A DNA stretch of 64,000 nucleotides. Source: Cinnamomum chago (Eukaryota > Streptophyta > Magnoliopsida > Laurales > Lauraceae). Made by a program: the position numbers and the translations under genes. Below, piece after piece: positions 1 through 10,802 of the stretch (position 1 is the stretch's first letter; each line of letters opens with the position of its first letter). Below the pieces are notes generated by a model, which was not told the origin of the DNA, did no database searches, and saw only the letters and a program-made list of their open reading frames with translations. The DNA lies in the NCBI GenBank assembly GCA_038049695.1, contig CP142452.1, positions 32,538,501 to 32,602,500 on the forward strand, written 5' to 3'.

Positions 1-667
1 GATCGGGATAACATCATACTTTTCCATGGCACAGTGTAGACAAGAAAAAAAGACAGTAGCAGTTTGAAGAAGAAAGCAACCAGCAGCAGGTCACTAGTAG
101 TTAGAAAGGAGTCCAAACAATCCCCAAATCCAAGACAGCACTTCAATAGTAGTGGATGATGCTTCCAGTCATACACAGCACACACAGGTGCAATTTTCCC
201 AAAAATTCAACCCAGAAACAGTCCAGACGAACTGGATTTGAATGGCTGGATCCCTTCGTGGGACCCACAGATAGATCTGATGGATAATCAGATGAGAGGC
301 TAGAAACCAGGATCAAAATCCTTTTCCAGCAGTGAAGGTCGCATCAAAATCCATTCAGAATCGAGGATTTTGTGCGGCTGTGATGAAAACTATTTCAGAA
401 AGTTGAATAATCACAAGATTGATCAAAAGACCTACCTCTGATCTCTGAAAAATTCTGGAAAAATCTCCAAAAAGACAAGAGGAGATGGGCGACCAAGGCT
501 GGAGGGAGACTTGTGGATTTTGTGATGATCGCAGGTGGGCCACTATGATCACGTTGAGAAAACAATGAGTTTTCACCCACGTTTTGCTTCTAAAAGATAC
601 AGATATGTGATCTGTATTGCTGTAGATGATGTCTCCAAGAGATTATGGCTCTGATACCATATTAGAT
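1..667 (-). mobile_element. Ty1/copia 5' leader fragment (element C1)
   Basis: On the minus strand this is the untranslated leader just downstream of a copia LTR. A primer-binding site complementary to initiator Met tRNA (TGGTATCAGAGC) reads on the minus strand at 659-648. Parts of the leader match the leader of the second copia element around 5410-5560, for example the shared stretch ending in GATCATCAC, so both belong to related families. No gag coding is reached before the window edge. The element continues to the left. Confidence 0.7.
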
Positions 668-947
668 TGAGAAGAAAGAGAAGAAAGAAGTTTGGAGAGA
701 ACGTGATCCATCCTTGGATGATCCACTGCTCTATTTATAATCATGTTAGACCTTAATCAAGGCACTAATTATGTCAAGTGTACAAATTAGAATCTAAAAG
801 AATAGAAAGAATCAATCCTAATCTATACAAGGAATACAATCAGAAAGAAATCAGGGAATACAATATCTACACAATCTTTGACACAAAATCAACCCACGTG
901 AGTGGGATGCTGAAATGGGCCTTGGGCCTGCCTTGTTATCTTCTACA
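668..947 (-). repeat. LTR of copia element C1
   Basis: This is about 280 bp with inverted ends TGTAGAAG and CTTCTCA. It lies 8 nt from the primer-binding site. The outer end abuts gypsy gag sequence exactly where the intact copy near 9200 continues, so C1 inserted into the minus-strand gypsy element. The expected 5-bp target duplication would start TTTAC at 948. Its partner copy is outside the window. The inner end is placed from the terminal inverted repeat and could be off by a few bases. Confidence 0.65.
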
Positions 948-1198
948 TTTACGACGTGTGGGTCTTGTTGATTCCGATTATGTCCTCCATCATCCCGATG
1001 GTTGTCTTCACGCCGATTAGTTTCCAAATTTGTTAATCGGGTTTCAATCCTATCAAGAGTCGCTTGCATTTGAACTTGCATCTGAGCCACTGTTGCGGAT
1101 AGTTGATTAACAGTGATCGATAATTGTGCAACGGTTCCCCTCAAATCATCATCATTGTGAGAGGAAGACTCCGCGTCAACCTGCTTTTTAGGAGGCAT
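948..1198 (-). pseudogene. Ty3/gypsy gag, N-terminal fragment (element A)
   Basis: The reading frame starts at 1198 with MPPKKQVDAESS and runs about 80 residues with a predicted coiled-coil-like stretch rich in Q, V and L. It is nearly identical to the start of the plus-strand gag at 8951. It is cut at 948 by the C1 copia LTR, and the open frame then runs on into LTR sequence as a meaningless chimera. It is capsid-type gag of a gypsy element. The rest is missing from the window. Confidence 0.75.
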
Positions 1199-1752
1199 CT
1201 GTGGTTAATACAATTGAAAATTTGTGACTGACCTGATTTGTAAATCTGACTTCCACGATCACGTAGGTGAAAACTAATCGAAAGTCCGACCTCTTATTGC
1301 TTCGATATCGCATAAACAATGAGCCGTTGATTGGGCAAAAATAACTATTGACCAGATTATGCTGTGTGGGCTGGACTGTTCGGGTCGAACTTGATCTTAC
1401 CTGACCCGAATCGAAAAGCAGGCCCAAAGAGCTTTTGTTTTGCATCGTGGTTTGTGTATGGTGTTTTATGAAGTGGGAGGGTAACTGCTTTGGTGGATTG
1501 GGATGGCAGATGGTAATGGTGAGACTTTGTGCGATGGGAACGAGGGGGAAGATGGGTGATCGGATGATGGTTCTGGAGGATCCGGCTGAATGGGTTGCTA
1601 GGAATCTTTGGCAGCTGCTGGGGCTGGATTGGCATCCGGCAACGGGAGGGTGACGTGGAAGATGAACTGGATAAACGGAAGGGTGGGGATGGACGATGGA
1701 TAAGGGTAATCACACCGACGATCAGGGATCGTTCGTCTCTGATACCAATTAA
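1199..1752 (-). mobile_element. Ty3/gypsy leader with primer-binding site (element A)
   Basis: This is the untranslated leader between the LTR of element A and its gag. The primer-binding site TGGTATCAGA reads on the minus strand at 1747-1738, five bases from the LTR end. The sequence aligns in two blocks with the plus-strand leader at 3731-4955, but about 720 bp matching 4045-4765 are absent here. The family therefore has long and short leaders. The short leader joins the gag start without the copia insertion, which gives the empty site for the 4961-8901 element. Confidence 0.75.
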
Positions 1753-2115
1753 TGCAACCGAAGGCTAGGATGCAAGTGCTAGGGCACAATTAGGGGTTCC
1801 CACTGGAACAATCACTTGATGAAGACAACTATCCACGATAAACCCACGCAGGGAAATTTTATTAACTCCAATCACTACCTGAGATCATTGATATCTACAA
1901 TATTTATAATGAAAGAAACTTACTGGCTAAGAAAGCATTCCAATCAAACTAAGAAACAAGAATAAAATCCTTTCCAAATTAGAAACCTAATTCTAAATAC
2001 AATTACTTAAATAAATTAGATGCTACTAATAATTAATAAAGAATTCCTAAACTTACTTGGGCCCCCACATATGGACCATAAGTAGAGTATATAGCAACCG
2101 TGTGCTACTGCATCA
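1753..2115 (-). repeat. LTR of gypsy element A
   Basis: This 363-bp LTR reads TGATGCAGTAGC to TGCA on the minus strand. It is followed by the primer-binding site of element A, so it acts as a 5' LTR. Just upstream on the minus strand is GGGGAGAAT, the polypurine tract that precedes every LTR of this family here. This suggests that another copy once lay upstream in tandem. It resembles the truncated LTR at 10533 more than the one at 3365. Confidence 0.8.
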
Positions 2116-2124
2116 ATTCTCCCC

Positions 2125-3364
2125 ACTTGCATCCTAACTTTGGTGGCAACTCGATTTCGCAATTATGCTACGATATGGTGGGCCGAGTTGCAAAAGAAGA
2201 GGAGATACCAACAAATTGACCCTGTTGACACATGGGCTGAGATGAAAAATCTGTTGAAGCAAAAATTCCGGTCAATTACTCCAGGGATCTGTGTTCACGT
2301 ATTCAATAGTTGAAATAAGGATCTTAGACAGTTGTTGAGTATTCTGAGGAGTTTATGACCATGCAAGCCCGCTGGGGTTTGAATGAAGATGATGAGGTCT
2401 TAGTTTACAGATACTTTAATGGGCTTACACTTGACATTCAAGATATCCTCGCATTCAAGCATTTTGATAATGTTGATGAGATTATTCAGCTTGCTATCAA
2501 AGCTGAGGGAATTGCACATCATCAAGCCCAAAAACTTAATGCAACTAAATGGGTTATGCAAAAGAATTCCTCCATTGCAGGTTCTAAACCAAGTACATTG
2601 TCGGAGAAAGTTTTGAACAAGCCCGAAGGTCAACAAAGACTCACATGCTTTAATTGTAAACAACAAGGGCATCGTGCAGCAGAATGTCCAAAACGATCCA
2701 CCTCATTGAGAATGAAAGTGATATGAAAGATGTTCCAGATGATCCTAAAGAGAATGAAACAGAGGAAGTGGTGGATATTATGCCCGAGGAAGGTCTTGAG
2801 TCTCTCATGGTCATCCAAGAAACTACATCGACTACTGAGAAGAAATGGTTGCGAGAAAATATTTTCCGCTCCAAAGGAACAGTCAATGGTCACGAATGCA
2901 CAGTCGTGATTGATGGAGGAAGTTGTTAGAATATCATATCCCAAGCTTTTGTGGATCGTTTACATCTGAAAGTTTGGAAGCATCATCGTCCTTATTTTGC
3001 TTGATGGTTAATGACAGGTGATTAAGTGCAAGTCCAATATGCCTGTCTAGTTACCTTTTCCATTGGTGCAGATTATATATATACAATTTGGTGTAATGTG
3101 ATACCCATGGATAGTTGTGATATCTTATTGGGTCGTCCATGGATGTATGACAAGAATGGCACTAATGGCATGCGTGACAACACATACACATTTATGCATG
3201 GTGCAAAGCAAGTCACACTCCGTCCTCTTTAGCCTACACCACCGAAGAATGGGTCAACTTCTCGTCTCACCAAGGATGCGCTTCATGTACATACTATCTA
3301 CAGAAGTAACATCAAGAAGAAGAGCCGTGCTCGAGGACGAACTCTTTTCCCACCTGGGGAGAAT
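2125..3364 (+). pseudogene. Ty3/gypsy gag-protease, decayed (element B)
   Basis: This begins with about 17 bp of LTR 3' end fused to gag at a shared AACYTTGG, so the leader and gag N terminus are deleted. The remaining gag has a CCHC zinc knuckle (CFNCKQQGHRAAEC) near 2640-2690, then an aspartic-protease region with the DGGS motif near 2910 and the later LLGRPWMYD block near 3120-3160. Frameshifts near 2270-2350 and 2690, and stops including TAG at 2927, destroy it. The coding region ends directly at the polypurine tract and LTR. No reverse transcriptase, RNase H or integrase is present. Confidence 0.75.
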
Positions 3365-3730
3365 TGATGCAGTAGCACACGGTTGCCATATACTCTACTC
3401 ATGGTCCACATGTGGGGCCCAAGGAAGATTAGGAATTCTTTGTTGTTATTAGTTTCTAATTTTTATTTAAGGAAATTGCTTTTAGGATTAGTTTGTTTCT
3501 AATTTGGATAGGATTTTATTCTTGTTTCCTAGTTTGATTAGGAATGCTTTCTTAGCCATTAAGTTTCTTTCATTATAAATATTGTAGAGATCAATGATCT
3601 CAAGTAGTGATTGTAGTTAATAAAATTTCCCTGCGTAGGCTTATCGTGGAGAGTTGTCTTCATCGAGTGATTGTTCTAGTGGGAACCCCCTAATTGTGCC
3701 CTAGTACTTGCATCCTAACCTTGGGTTGCA
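3365..3730 (+). repeat. Gypsy LTR, 366 bp, TG...CA
   Basis: It starts TGATGCAGTAGC right after the tract GGGGAGAAT and ends GGGTTGCA. It is followed after TTAAT by the primer-binding site. It serves both as the 3' LTR of element B and as the 5' LTR of the element whose gag lies at 8951, so LTR and body are arranged in tandem. It contains a TATAAATATT box near 3575 that could drive transcription. It differs by several small indels from the LTRs at 1753 and 10533. Confidence 0.85.
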
Positions 3731-3735
3731 TTAAT

Positions 3736-3746
3736 TGGTATCAGAG
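3736..3746 (+). other. Primer-binding site (initiator Met tRNA) of gypsy element
   Basis: TGGTATCAGAG lies five bases after the LTR end, at the normal place to prime minus-strand DNA synthesis. Confidence 0.8.
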
Positions 3747-4955
3747 TCGAACGATCCCTGATCGTCGGCGTGATTAACCCATCCATCGTCCATCCCCACC
3801 CATCCGCTTATCCCGTTCATCTTCCACATCACCCTCCCGCTGCCGGACGCCAATCCAGCCCTAGCCGCTGCCAAAGATTCCTAACAACCCATTCAGCCAG
3901 ATCCTCCAGAACCGTCACCCGATCACCCATCTTCCCCCTCGTTCCCATCGCACAGAGTCTCATCGTTCCCATCTGCCATCCCAATCCACCAAATCCACCA
4001 AACCAGTTACCCGCCCACTTCAGAAAATACCATACTCGAACCCTGAACCCATCCGCACCCCCTGCTACCCTAATCAAACCCTCCTTGTCGTCCCTGCCAA
4101 AGTACATAACCCATCTTGACTTTTCCAATCGCCCAAGATCCCGCAACCCACCCATCCCTAACGAGCATCCCTCTTCTTCCTGCACCACTGCATCATCGGA
4201 TCCTCTTCCGCCCTTCCCAACCCTTCCTCCTTCCATAGTAGATAGCCCTTCGTCAAACACCCATCAACCCAAACCCAATCTATCATCCGTTGCCCCAAAC
4301 CGAGACAAAAAAAAGGATCCCAGCAGGACCCTACCCATTTTCGTCCGAAACCCCATACCCAAACTAGGAAAAAAAAAAAAGAAGCGAAAGCAGTAGCCAG
4401 AAAGTAGGAGAGGAATCAAACGCAGCAGAGAGAAAAGGCTAGAGAAGTACCTTTGACTGGAGACGACACCATCGCCCATCTCCCGCCATCGTCGTGGTTG
4501 CTTCGCCAAGTCGCCAGCCTCTGCCAGTCCATCGCCGCGGTCGTCGAGTCACCTTTAGCTTCTTCTCTCCCATCGCCCATCATCGTCGCCGTTGTTATCT
4601 TCGGCTTCTTCTCTTCACTGTCACCAGAGTTCTCCTTTTCGTCGAGCATCAACATTGCAAAAGGGTTTCAACCCCATTCATCTCATCGCTCCCTCACTTC
4701 GTTGAAGCGGTGAACAACTAAGGAGAAAAGCCCTTTGTTTCTTTGCTTGCACAAACCCCGACGCAGAGCAAAAGCTCTTTGGGCCTGCTTTTCGGTTTGG
4801 GTTAGGTAAGATAAGGTCCGACCCGAATAGTCCAGCCCACAGCATAATCTGGTCAATAGTTATTTTTCCCAATCAACGGCTCATTGTTTTTGCGATATCG
4901 AAGCAATCAGAGGTCGGATTTTGGATCAGTTTTCACCTACGTGATCGTGGAAGTT
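3747..4955 (+). mobile_element. Gypsy leader, long form
   Basis: This is about 1.2 kb of untranslated leader, C-rich in its first 650 bp (many CCATC and CCACC runs). A 208-codon open frame (3770-4396) is proline- and serine-rich and has no recognised domain. It arises from the C-rich base composition and is not conserved in the short leader of element A. The leader is interrupted at 4961 by a copia insertion and resumes at 8902 with about 50 bp before the gag start codon. Confidence 0.7.
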
Positions 4956-4960
4956 GGATC

Positions 4961-5251
4961 TGTTAAACAGGCCCCAGGCCCATAATTAGATCCAGTCCAG
5001 CATGATTGTCTTGCGTGCTTTGATTTGGTCAAAGATTACACAATTGTACATATTATCTTAATTAGATTGGTTTCCTAACTTAGAACATAATTGATGTAAT
5101 TAGATTGATGTCCTAACTTAGAGCCTTGATTAAGGCATGTAATACTCTATATGTTGAGGCTCGTTCTCCAAAGGAAGACAAGCAATTATAATACAAGTTC
5201 ATAGCTTTATGCTATTTCAACTTCCATTCGTGAGTTGTCTTGAGTTTGTCA
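4961..5251 (+). repeat. Left (5') LTR of copia C2, 291 bp
   Basis: It runs TGTTAAACAG to TTTGTCA and is directly followed by the tRNA-Met primer-binding site. It is nearly identical, in inverted orientation, to 8612-8901, with only scattered substitutions. Confidence 0.85.
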
Positions 5252-5263
5252 TGGTATCAGAGC
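5252..5263 (+). other. Primer-binding site of copia C2
   Basis: TGGTATCAGAGC directly follows the left LTR. The 630 bp after it (to 5891) are an untranslated leader related to the leader at 1-660. Confidence 0.8.
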
Positions 5264-5891
5264 GAGTTTCAAGAACACCTAGTTTCTTCTCTTTCAAAGC
5301 ATCAAGGCAGTGGATAGAGAGGAATAAAACTCTCCCTCGTGCAGAATAACAGGATCCAAGCATCTGTTCAAGGATTCCAGCGTCATTCACACTCAGCAAT
5401 AGTTCCATCATATTGGTGGCCCACCTCTGATCATCACATCATCTTCAACAAACTTTACAGACATGGTCGCCTGGTCTTCCTAAGAATATTGGAGATTTTT
5501 TCAGAATTTTTCAACACCTTCAGGTTGGTGATTTGCTCATTCTCGAGATTTTCCAGTTTTCTTAAACTGTTTCCATCTAGACCGTCCAAAATCTTGGATC
5601 TGTGGGGGAATTAGTTCATTCTTTTTTCAGTAGAAGCCAAATTACTGTGCTTCCTCAGATTAGTGATCTGATCATTGTCCAGATCCATCAGTGGGGCCCA
5701 CGTAGAAGATCAACAGCAAAAATCCAGGTCGCTTGGGGTGGTTATTTTGGTCTTTTCTGTTCTGTGTTGATTTTTTTCTCCTCTCTGATTGTTCGGATCT
5801 TGGTTTCTGTACTCGGCACAATTTTTTTATCGACATTTTAGACTTCATCTCTTCACTGTTGTTAGATCTTTTTTTGCAATCAAGATTGAAG

Positions 5892-8610
5892 ATGGAAAAA
5901 TCTGAGGTTACTTTGATCCGATTCACGGGAAAAAATTACCCCGCCTGGTCGTTTCAGTTCCAGATTTACCTTGAGGCTATAAGGAATTGTGGGGCTATAT
6001 TTCTGGATCTGACCCTAAACCCACGGAAGATGAGAAGAAGATATCCACCTGGCTTACTAAAGATGCAAAAATAAAAACATGGATACTGGGTTCCGTCGAA
6101 CCACATCTGATAATGAACCTCAAACCTTACCCACCTCTAAAGACATGTGGGGATATCTGAAGCAAGTGTACCATCAAGATAACTCCGCACATCAATTTCA
6201 TCTTGAATGTGCGATTGCTGAATATGCACAAGGGACATTGTCCATCCAAGACTACTATTCAGGATTCCGAACCCTATGGGCGGAATACGATAGCATTAAG
6301 TATGCAGATGTGGCTGCCGACGTTTTGATTGTCATTCGCGATCTTCAGGCCTCTAGTCAGCGGGATCAATTTTTGATGAAGTTACGGACTGAATATGAAA
6401 GTGTCCGCTCTGCCCTGATGAATTGGACACCTTTACCTTCCTTGAATGTATGCTTGAATGAACTCCTCCGCGAAAAACAACGCATTGTGACCTCGGCCCA
6501 TATGTCTCAAAAGACTGAGACCTATTCAGTCACATTCTCAGCAACTAAGGCTTCTCAGCCTCAGACTCGAGACTTGAGCAAAACGCAATGTTACAGTTGT
6601 CAAAAATTCGGGCACATTGCTACTCAATGTAAACAGAAGGTCTGCAGTTATTGTAAAAAGTCGGGACATATCATCTCTGAATGTCGCCGCCGCCCACAAC
6701 GTCTATCATCACAACATCAGCCTCCACAGTCTCAGACTCCAAAGTATCAGACTCCGTATGCTTATGTGGCTTCTTCGGTTATGCCTGCTCCTACATCTGC
6801 ACCCTCACAGCCTGGGACCTCTTCCTCTCTCACTCCTGAATTAGTTCAACAAATGATTGTCAATGCCCTCTCTGCCTTTGGTCTCTCAGTTAACTCCCCC
6901 TCCTCTTCTACTTGGTTCCTTGATTCTGGGGCTTCTAATCATATGACGTCTTCCCACATCCCTCTATCCAATGTGACAAAATATAATGGGAATCTTCAAA
7001 TACAAACTGCTAACGGAGGTAATGTTCCCATTACTGCTCTCGGAGATATCCCTGGTCCCCTCCCATTGAAAAATGTTTATCTTTGTCCCACTTTAACTTC
7101 AAACCTATTGTCAGTCGGGCAACTTGTTGAAAATAACTGTAACATCTGTTTCTCTTCTTCTGGTTGTGTTGTGCAGGACCAGATGACCGGGAAGGAGATC
7201 GCGAGGGGGCCTAAGTGTGGTCGCTTGTTTCCGCTGGATTTTTCTAAAATTTCTAGGACTAGATTTGCCAATGATGTGTTTTGTTTTTCTATTAGAGATA
7301 ATTGCCAATTGTGGCATAAAAGACTCGGACATCCTAATCCAAAAACTTTGTCCCTTATGTTAAATTCTGGTTTATTGAATAAATCTGTTGGCTTATCTTC
7401 TTGTGTGACTTTTGATTGTGCTACTTGTAAAATGGGAAAGAGCAAAACTCTTCCTTTTCTTATTTCCACTTCACACAGCACTCGGTGTTTTGATTTAGTT
7501 CATAGTGATGTATAGGGAATTGCTCCAGCTCTTTCTCATGCTCACTACAAATATTTTGTGACTTTTATTGATGATTTCAGTCGGTTCACATGGGTTTACT
7601 TTTTGCATTCCAAATATGATGTTTTCACTGTTTTTAAAATTTTTTTAGCTTATGTTGAGAATCAATTTTCCACCTGCATCAAAATCTTGCGATCTGATTC
7701 GGGTGGGGAATATGTGTCCTCAGATTTTCAAACCTTTTTGCAAAACAAACGCATTATTTCAAAGAGAACTTGTCCTTATACTCCATAGCGGAATGGAGTC
7801 GCTGAAAGGAAAAATAGACATCTTCTTGATGTCACTCGTTCCCTTCTTCTTGAATCATCGGTTCCTACCCGTTTTTGGGTTGAGGCACTGGCTACGGCAG
7901 CTCATCTTATAAATCGTTTGCCTTCAACCTCTATTCAAAATCAGAGCCCATATTACCGATTGTACCAGACATCTCCATCTTATGATGATCTTCATGTTTT
8001 CGGCTCCATTTGCTTTGTGCACTTGCCTCTTTCTGAGAGAAACAAACTAACCGCCCAATCAGCTCAATGTGTTTTTTTAGGTTATGCACCCTTCCAGAAA
8101 GGGTTCCTTTGCTACGATCCTCACATTCGTCGCTTACGGACCTCTAGGAATGTCGTTTTTTTTTAACAGCAGTATTTTTTTCAAAAACACCTTGAACCTT
8201 CTGACTCCTCCTCCTTGGTGTCTTTACCTAGTTTTTCTGACAACACATCGGTTGTTCGTTTTAATCCAAACTTTGTGTATCAACGACGGAACAAAGAAGC
8301 GCCTCCTAGGGATCCCCCTTCTGATCCTCCTCCGGCATCCGGTCCACCTCCGGCACTTGGTCCATCTGGACATCCTTCATTGCGTCGCTCCACTCGCATC
8401 TCAGTACCCCCCGACCGCTATGGGTTCTCTCATACTTCCTTAATGGCCACTTTGTCCTCTTCTTCCATCCCCCATTCCTATTCTCAGGCTGTGCAGGACA
8501 AATGTTGGAACAAAGCTATGCAAGAAGAATTGGATGCTGCTTTAGAGAAAAATCATACGTGGGATATTGTCCCCTCTCCTGTGGGTGTCAGACCTATTGG
8601 CTGCAAGTGG
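5892..8610 (+). pseudogene. Ty1/copia gag-pol polyprotein, truncated and broken
   Basis: Domains in order are a UBN2-type gag from the ATG at 5892, two CCHC zinc knuckles near 6590-6690 (CYSCQKFGHIATQC and CSYCKKSGHIISEC), an aspartic protease (WFLDSGASNHM near 6913), a GAG-pre-integrase block (LWHKRLGHPNP near 7310), an integrase core (7540-8000) and the first residues of the reverse transcriptase ending at GCKW (8610). Frameshifts fall near 5990 and 6130. In-frame stops lie at 7513 (TAG), 7786 (TAG) and 8164 (TAA). Two of the stops fit C-to-T type decay. The catalytic half of RT and all of RNase H are absent, so it cannot work alone. Confidence 0.9.
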
Positions 8611-8611
8611 A

Positions 8612-8901
8612 GACAAACTCAAGACAACTCACGAATGGAAGTTAAACTAGCATAAAGCTATGAACTTGTATTATAATTGCTTATCTTCCTTTGGAGAACG
8701 AGCCTCAATATATAGAGTATTACATGCCTTAATCAAGGCTCTAAGTTAGGACATCAATCTAATTACATCAATTATGTTCTAAGTTAGGAAACCAATCTAA
8801 TTAAGATAATATGTACAACTGTGTAATCTTTGACCAAATCAAAGCACGCAAGACAATCATGCTGGACTGGATCTAATTATGGGCCTGAGGTCTGTTTAAC
8901 A
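8612..8901 (-). repeat. Right LTR of copia C2, complete but inverted
   Basis: This is the reverse complement of 4961-5251 over its whole length apart from the terminal base. It is fused directly to the RT coding sequence at its U5 end. Its U3 end forms the right border of the insertion and touches the GGATC target duplication. Confidence 0.9.
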
Positions 8902-8950
8902 GGATCTACAAATCAGGTCAGTCACAAATTTTCAATTGTATTAACCACAG

Positions 8951-10534
8951 ATGCCTCCCAAAAAGCAGGTTGACGCGGAGTCTTCCTCTCACAATGATGA
9001 TGATTTGAGGGGAACCGTTGCACAGTTATCGGTCACTGTTAATCAACTATCCGCAACGGTGGCTCAGATGCAAGTTCAAATGCAAGCGACTCTTGATAGG
9101 ATTGAAACCCGATTAACAAATTTGGAAACTAATCGGCGTGAAGACAACCATCGGGATGATGGAGGACATAATCGGAATCAACGAGACCCACACGTCGTAA
9201 ATGTTGATCGAGATTTGGGTATTAAACTCGTGATTCCCGAATATGATGGAAAATTGAAGCCATATGAATTCTTGGATTGGTTAGTGTGTGTTGAGAATAT
9301 TTTTGCTCATAAACCAATGCTAGATGGTCATAAGATTACCTTGGTGGCAACTCGATTTTGCAATTATGCTGCGATATGGTGGGCCGAGTTGCAAAAGAGG
9401 AGATACCAACAAATTGACCCTGTTGACACGTGGGCCGAGATGAAAAATTTGTTGAAACAAAAATTCTTGCCCCGTCAATTACTCCAGAGATCTGCGTTCA
9501 CATTTCCAATACTTGAAACAATGATCTAAGACATTTGTTGAGTATTCTGAGGAGTTTATGACCGTGCAAGCCCGCTGTGGTTTGAATGAAGATGATGAGG
9601 TCTTAGTTGACAGATACTTTAATGGGCTTACACTTGACATTCAAGATATCTTCGCATTCAAGCATTTTGATAATGTTGATGAGATTATTCAGCATGCTAT
9701 CAAAGCTGAGGGAGTTGCAAATCATCAAGCCCAAAAACTTAATGCAGCTCAATGGGTTGTGCAAAAGAATTCCTCCATTGCAGGTTCTAAACCGAGTACA
9801 TCGTCGGAGAAAGTTTTGAACAAGCCCGAAGGTCAACAAAGACTCACATGCTTTAATTGTAAACAAGGGCATCGTGGAGCAGAATGTCCAAAACGTATCC
9901 ACCTCATTGAGAATGAAAGTGATGTGAAAGATGTTTCAGACGATCCTAAAGAGAATGAAACAGAGGAAGTGGTGGATATTATGCCCGAGGAAGGTCTTGA
10001 GTCTCTTATGGTCATCCAAGAAACTACATCGACTACTGAGAAGAAATGGTTGCGAGAAAATATTTTCCGCTCCAAAGGAACAGTCAATGACCATGAATGC
10101 ACAGTCGTAATTGATGGAGGAAGTTGTCAGAATATCATATTTGTGGATTGCTTACAGCTGAAAGTTCGGAAGCATCATCGTCCTTATTTTGCTAGATGGT
10201 TAATGACAGGTGATGAAGTGCAAGTCCGATATGCCTGTTCAGTTACCTTTTCCATTGGTGTAAATTATATAGATACAATTTGGTGTAATGTGATACCCAT
10301 GGATAGTTGTGATATCTTATTGGGTCGTCCATGGATGTATGACAAGAATGGCACTAATATCATGCGTGACAATACATACACATTTATGCATGGTGCAAAG
10401 GAAGTCACACTCCGTCCTCTGAAGCCTACACCAAAGAAACGGGCAAGTTCTCGTCTCACCAAGGATGCGCTTCATGTCATCAAGAAGAAGAGCCGAGTTC
10501 GAGGACGAACTCTTTTCCCACCTGGGGAGAATTG
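8951..10534 (+). pseudogene. Ty3/gypsy gag-protease of a non-autonomous element
   Basis: Gag starts at the ATG at 8951 (MPPKKQVDAES) after a leader that ends in an ACAG. The N-terminal 90 residues are coiled-coil-like, then a retrotransposon gag domain follows (WWAELQKRRY near 9380). An extra C in the CCCC run near 9470 shifts the frame, and a TGA follows at about 9527. The second part (9558-10532) holds a zinc knuckle (CFNCKQGHRGAEC, about residues 99-111 of that part), an aspartic protease with DGGS instead of the usual D-S/T-G, and LLGRPW further on. It ends within two bases of the LTR start. There is no room for RT or integrase, so the family depended on another element. Confidence 0.85.
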
Positions 10535-10763
10535 ATGCAATAGCACACGGTTGCCATATACGTAGATGGTCCACATGTGGGGGCCCAAGGAAGTTTAGGA
10601 ATTCTTTATTAATTATTAGTAGCTTCTAATTTATTTAAGTAATTGTATTTAGAAATTAGGTTTCTAATTTGGATAGGATTTTATTCTTGTTTCCTAGTTT
10701 GATTAGGAATGCTTTCTTAGCCATTAAGTTTCTTTCATTATAAATATTGTAGAGATCAATGAT
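10533..10763 (+). repeat. Truncated 3' LTR of the gypsy element
   Basis: This is the first 231 bp of the 366-bp LTR, starting TGATGCAATAGC after GGGGAGAAT. Homology stops near GATCAATGAT. It shares indels with the LTR at 1753-2115 rather than with the one at 3365-3730. Confidence 0.75.
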
Positions 10764-10802
10764 ATCAATGCCAAAGATATGCCCAAGATATCAATGCCAA
10801 AG
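10762..10802 (+). repeat. Short direct repeat at the LTR break
   Basis: ATATCAATGCCAAAG occurs at 10762 and again at 10788, right at the point where the LTR is truncated. It may be a repair scar. Confidence 0.5.

Larger units (their letters stand above)
4961..8901 (+). mobile_element. Ty1/copia element C2 with inverted right LTR
   Basis: The 3941-bp insertion is flanked by GGATC on both sides (4956-4960 and 8902-8906). The uninterrupted gypsy leader of element A near 1238 shows the same region without it. The left end is a normal LTR followed by a primer-binding site, a leader and gag-pol. The body stops inside the reverse transcriptase at 8610 and is joined to a full LTR in reverse orientation (8612-8901). 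Both outer ends are therefore the same U3 terminus (TGTTAAACA and its complement). RT, RNase H, polypurine tract and the normal 3' LTR are missing. Confidence 0.9.

Noticed and set aside
3770..4396. 208-codon open frame in the gypsy leader
   Set aside because: It is proline- and serine-rich with no domain and is explained by C-rich base composition. The short-leader copy at 1199-1752 lacks most of it.
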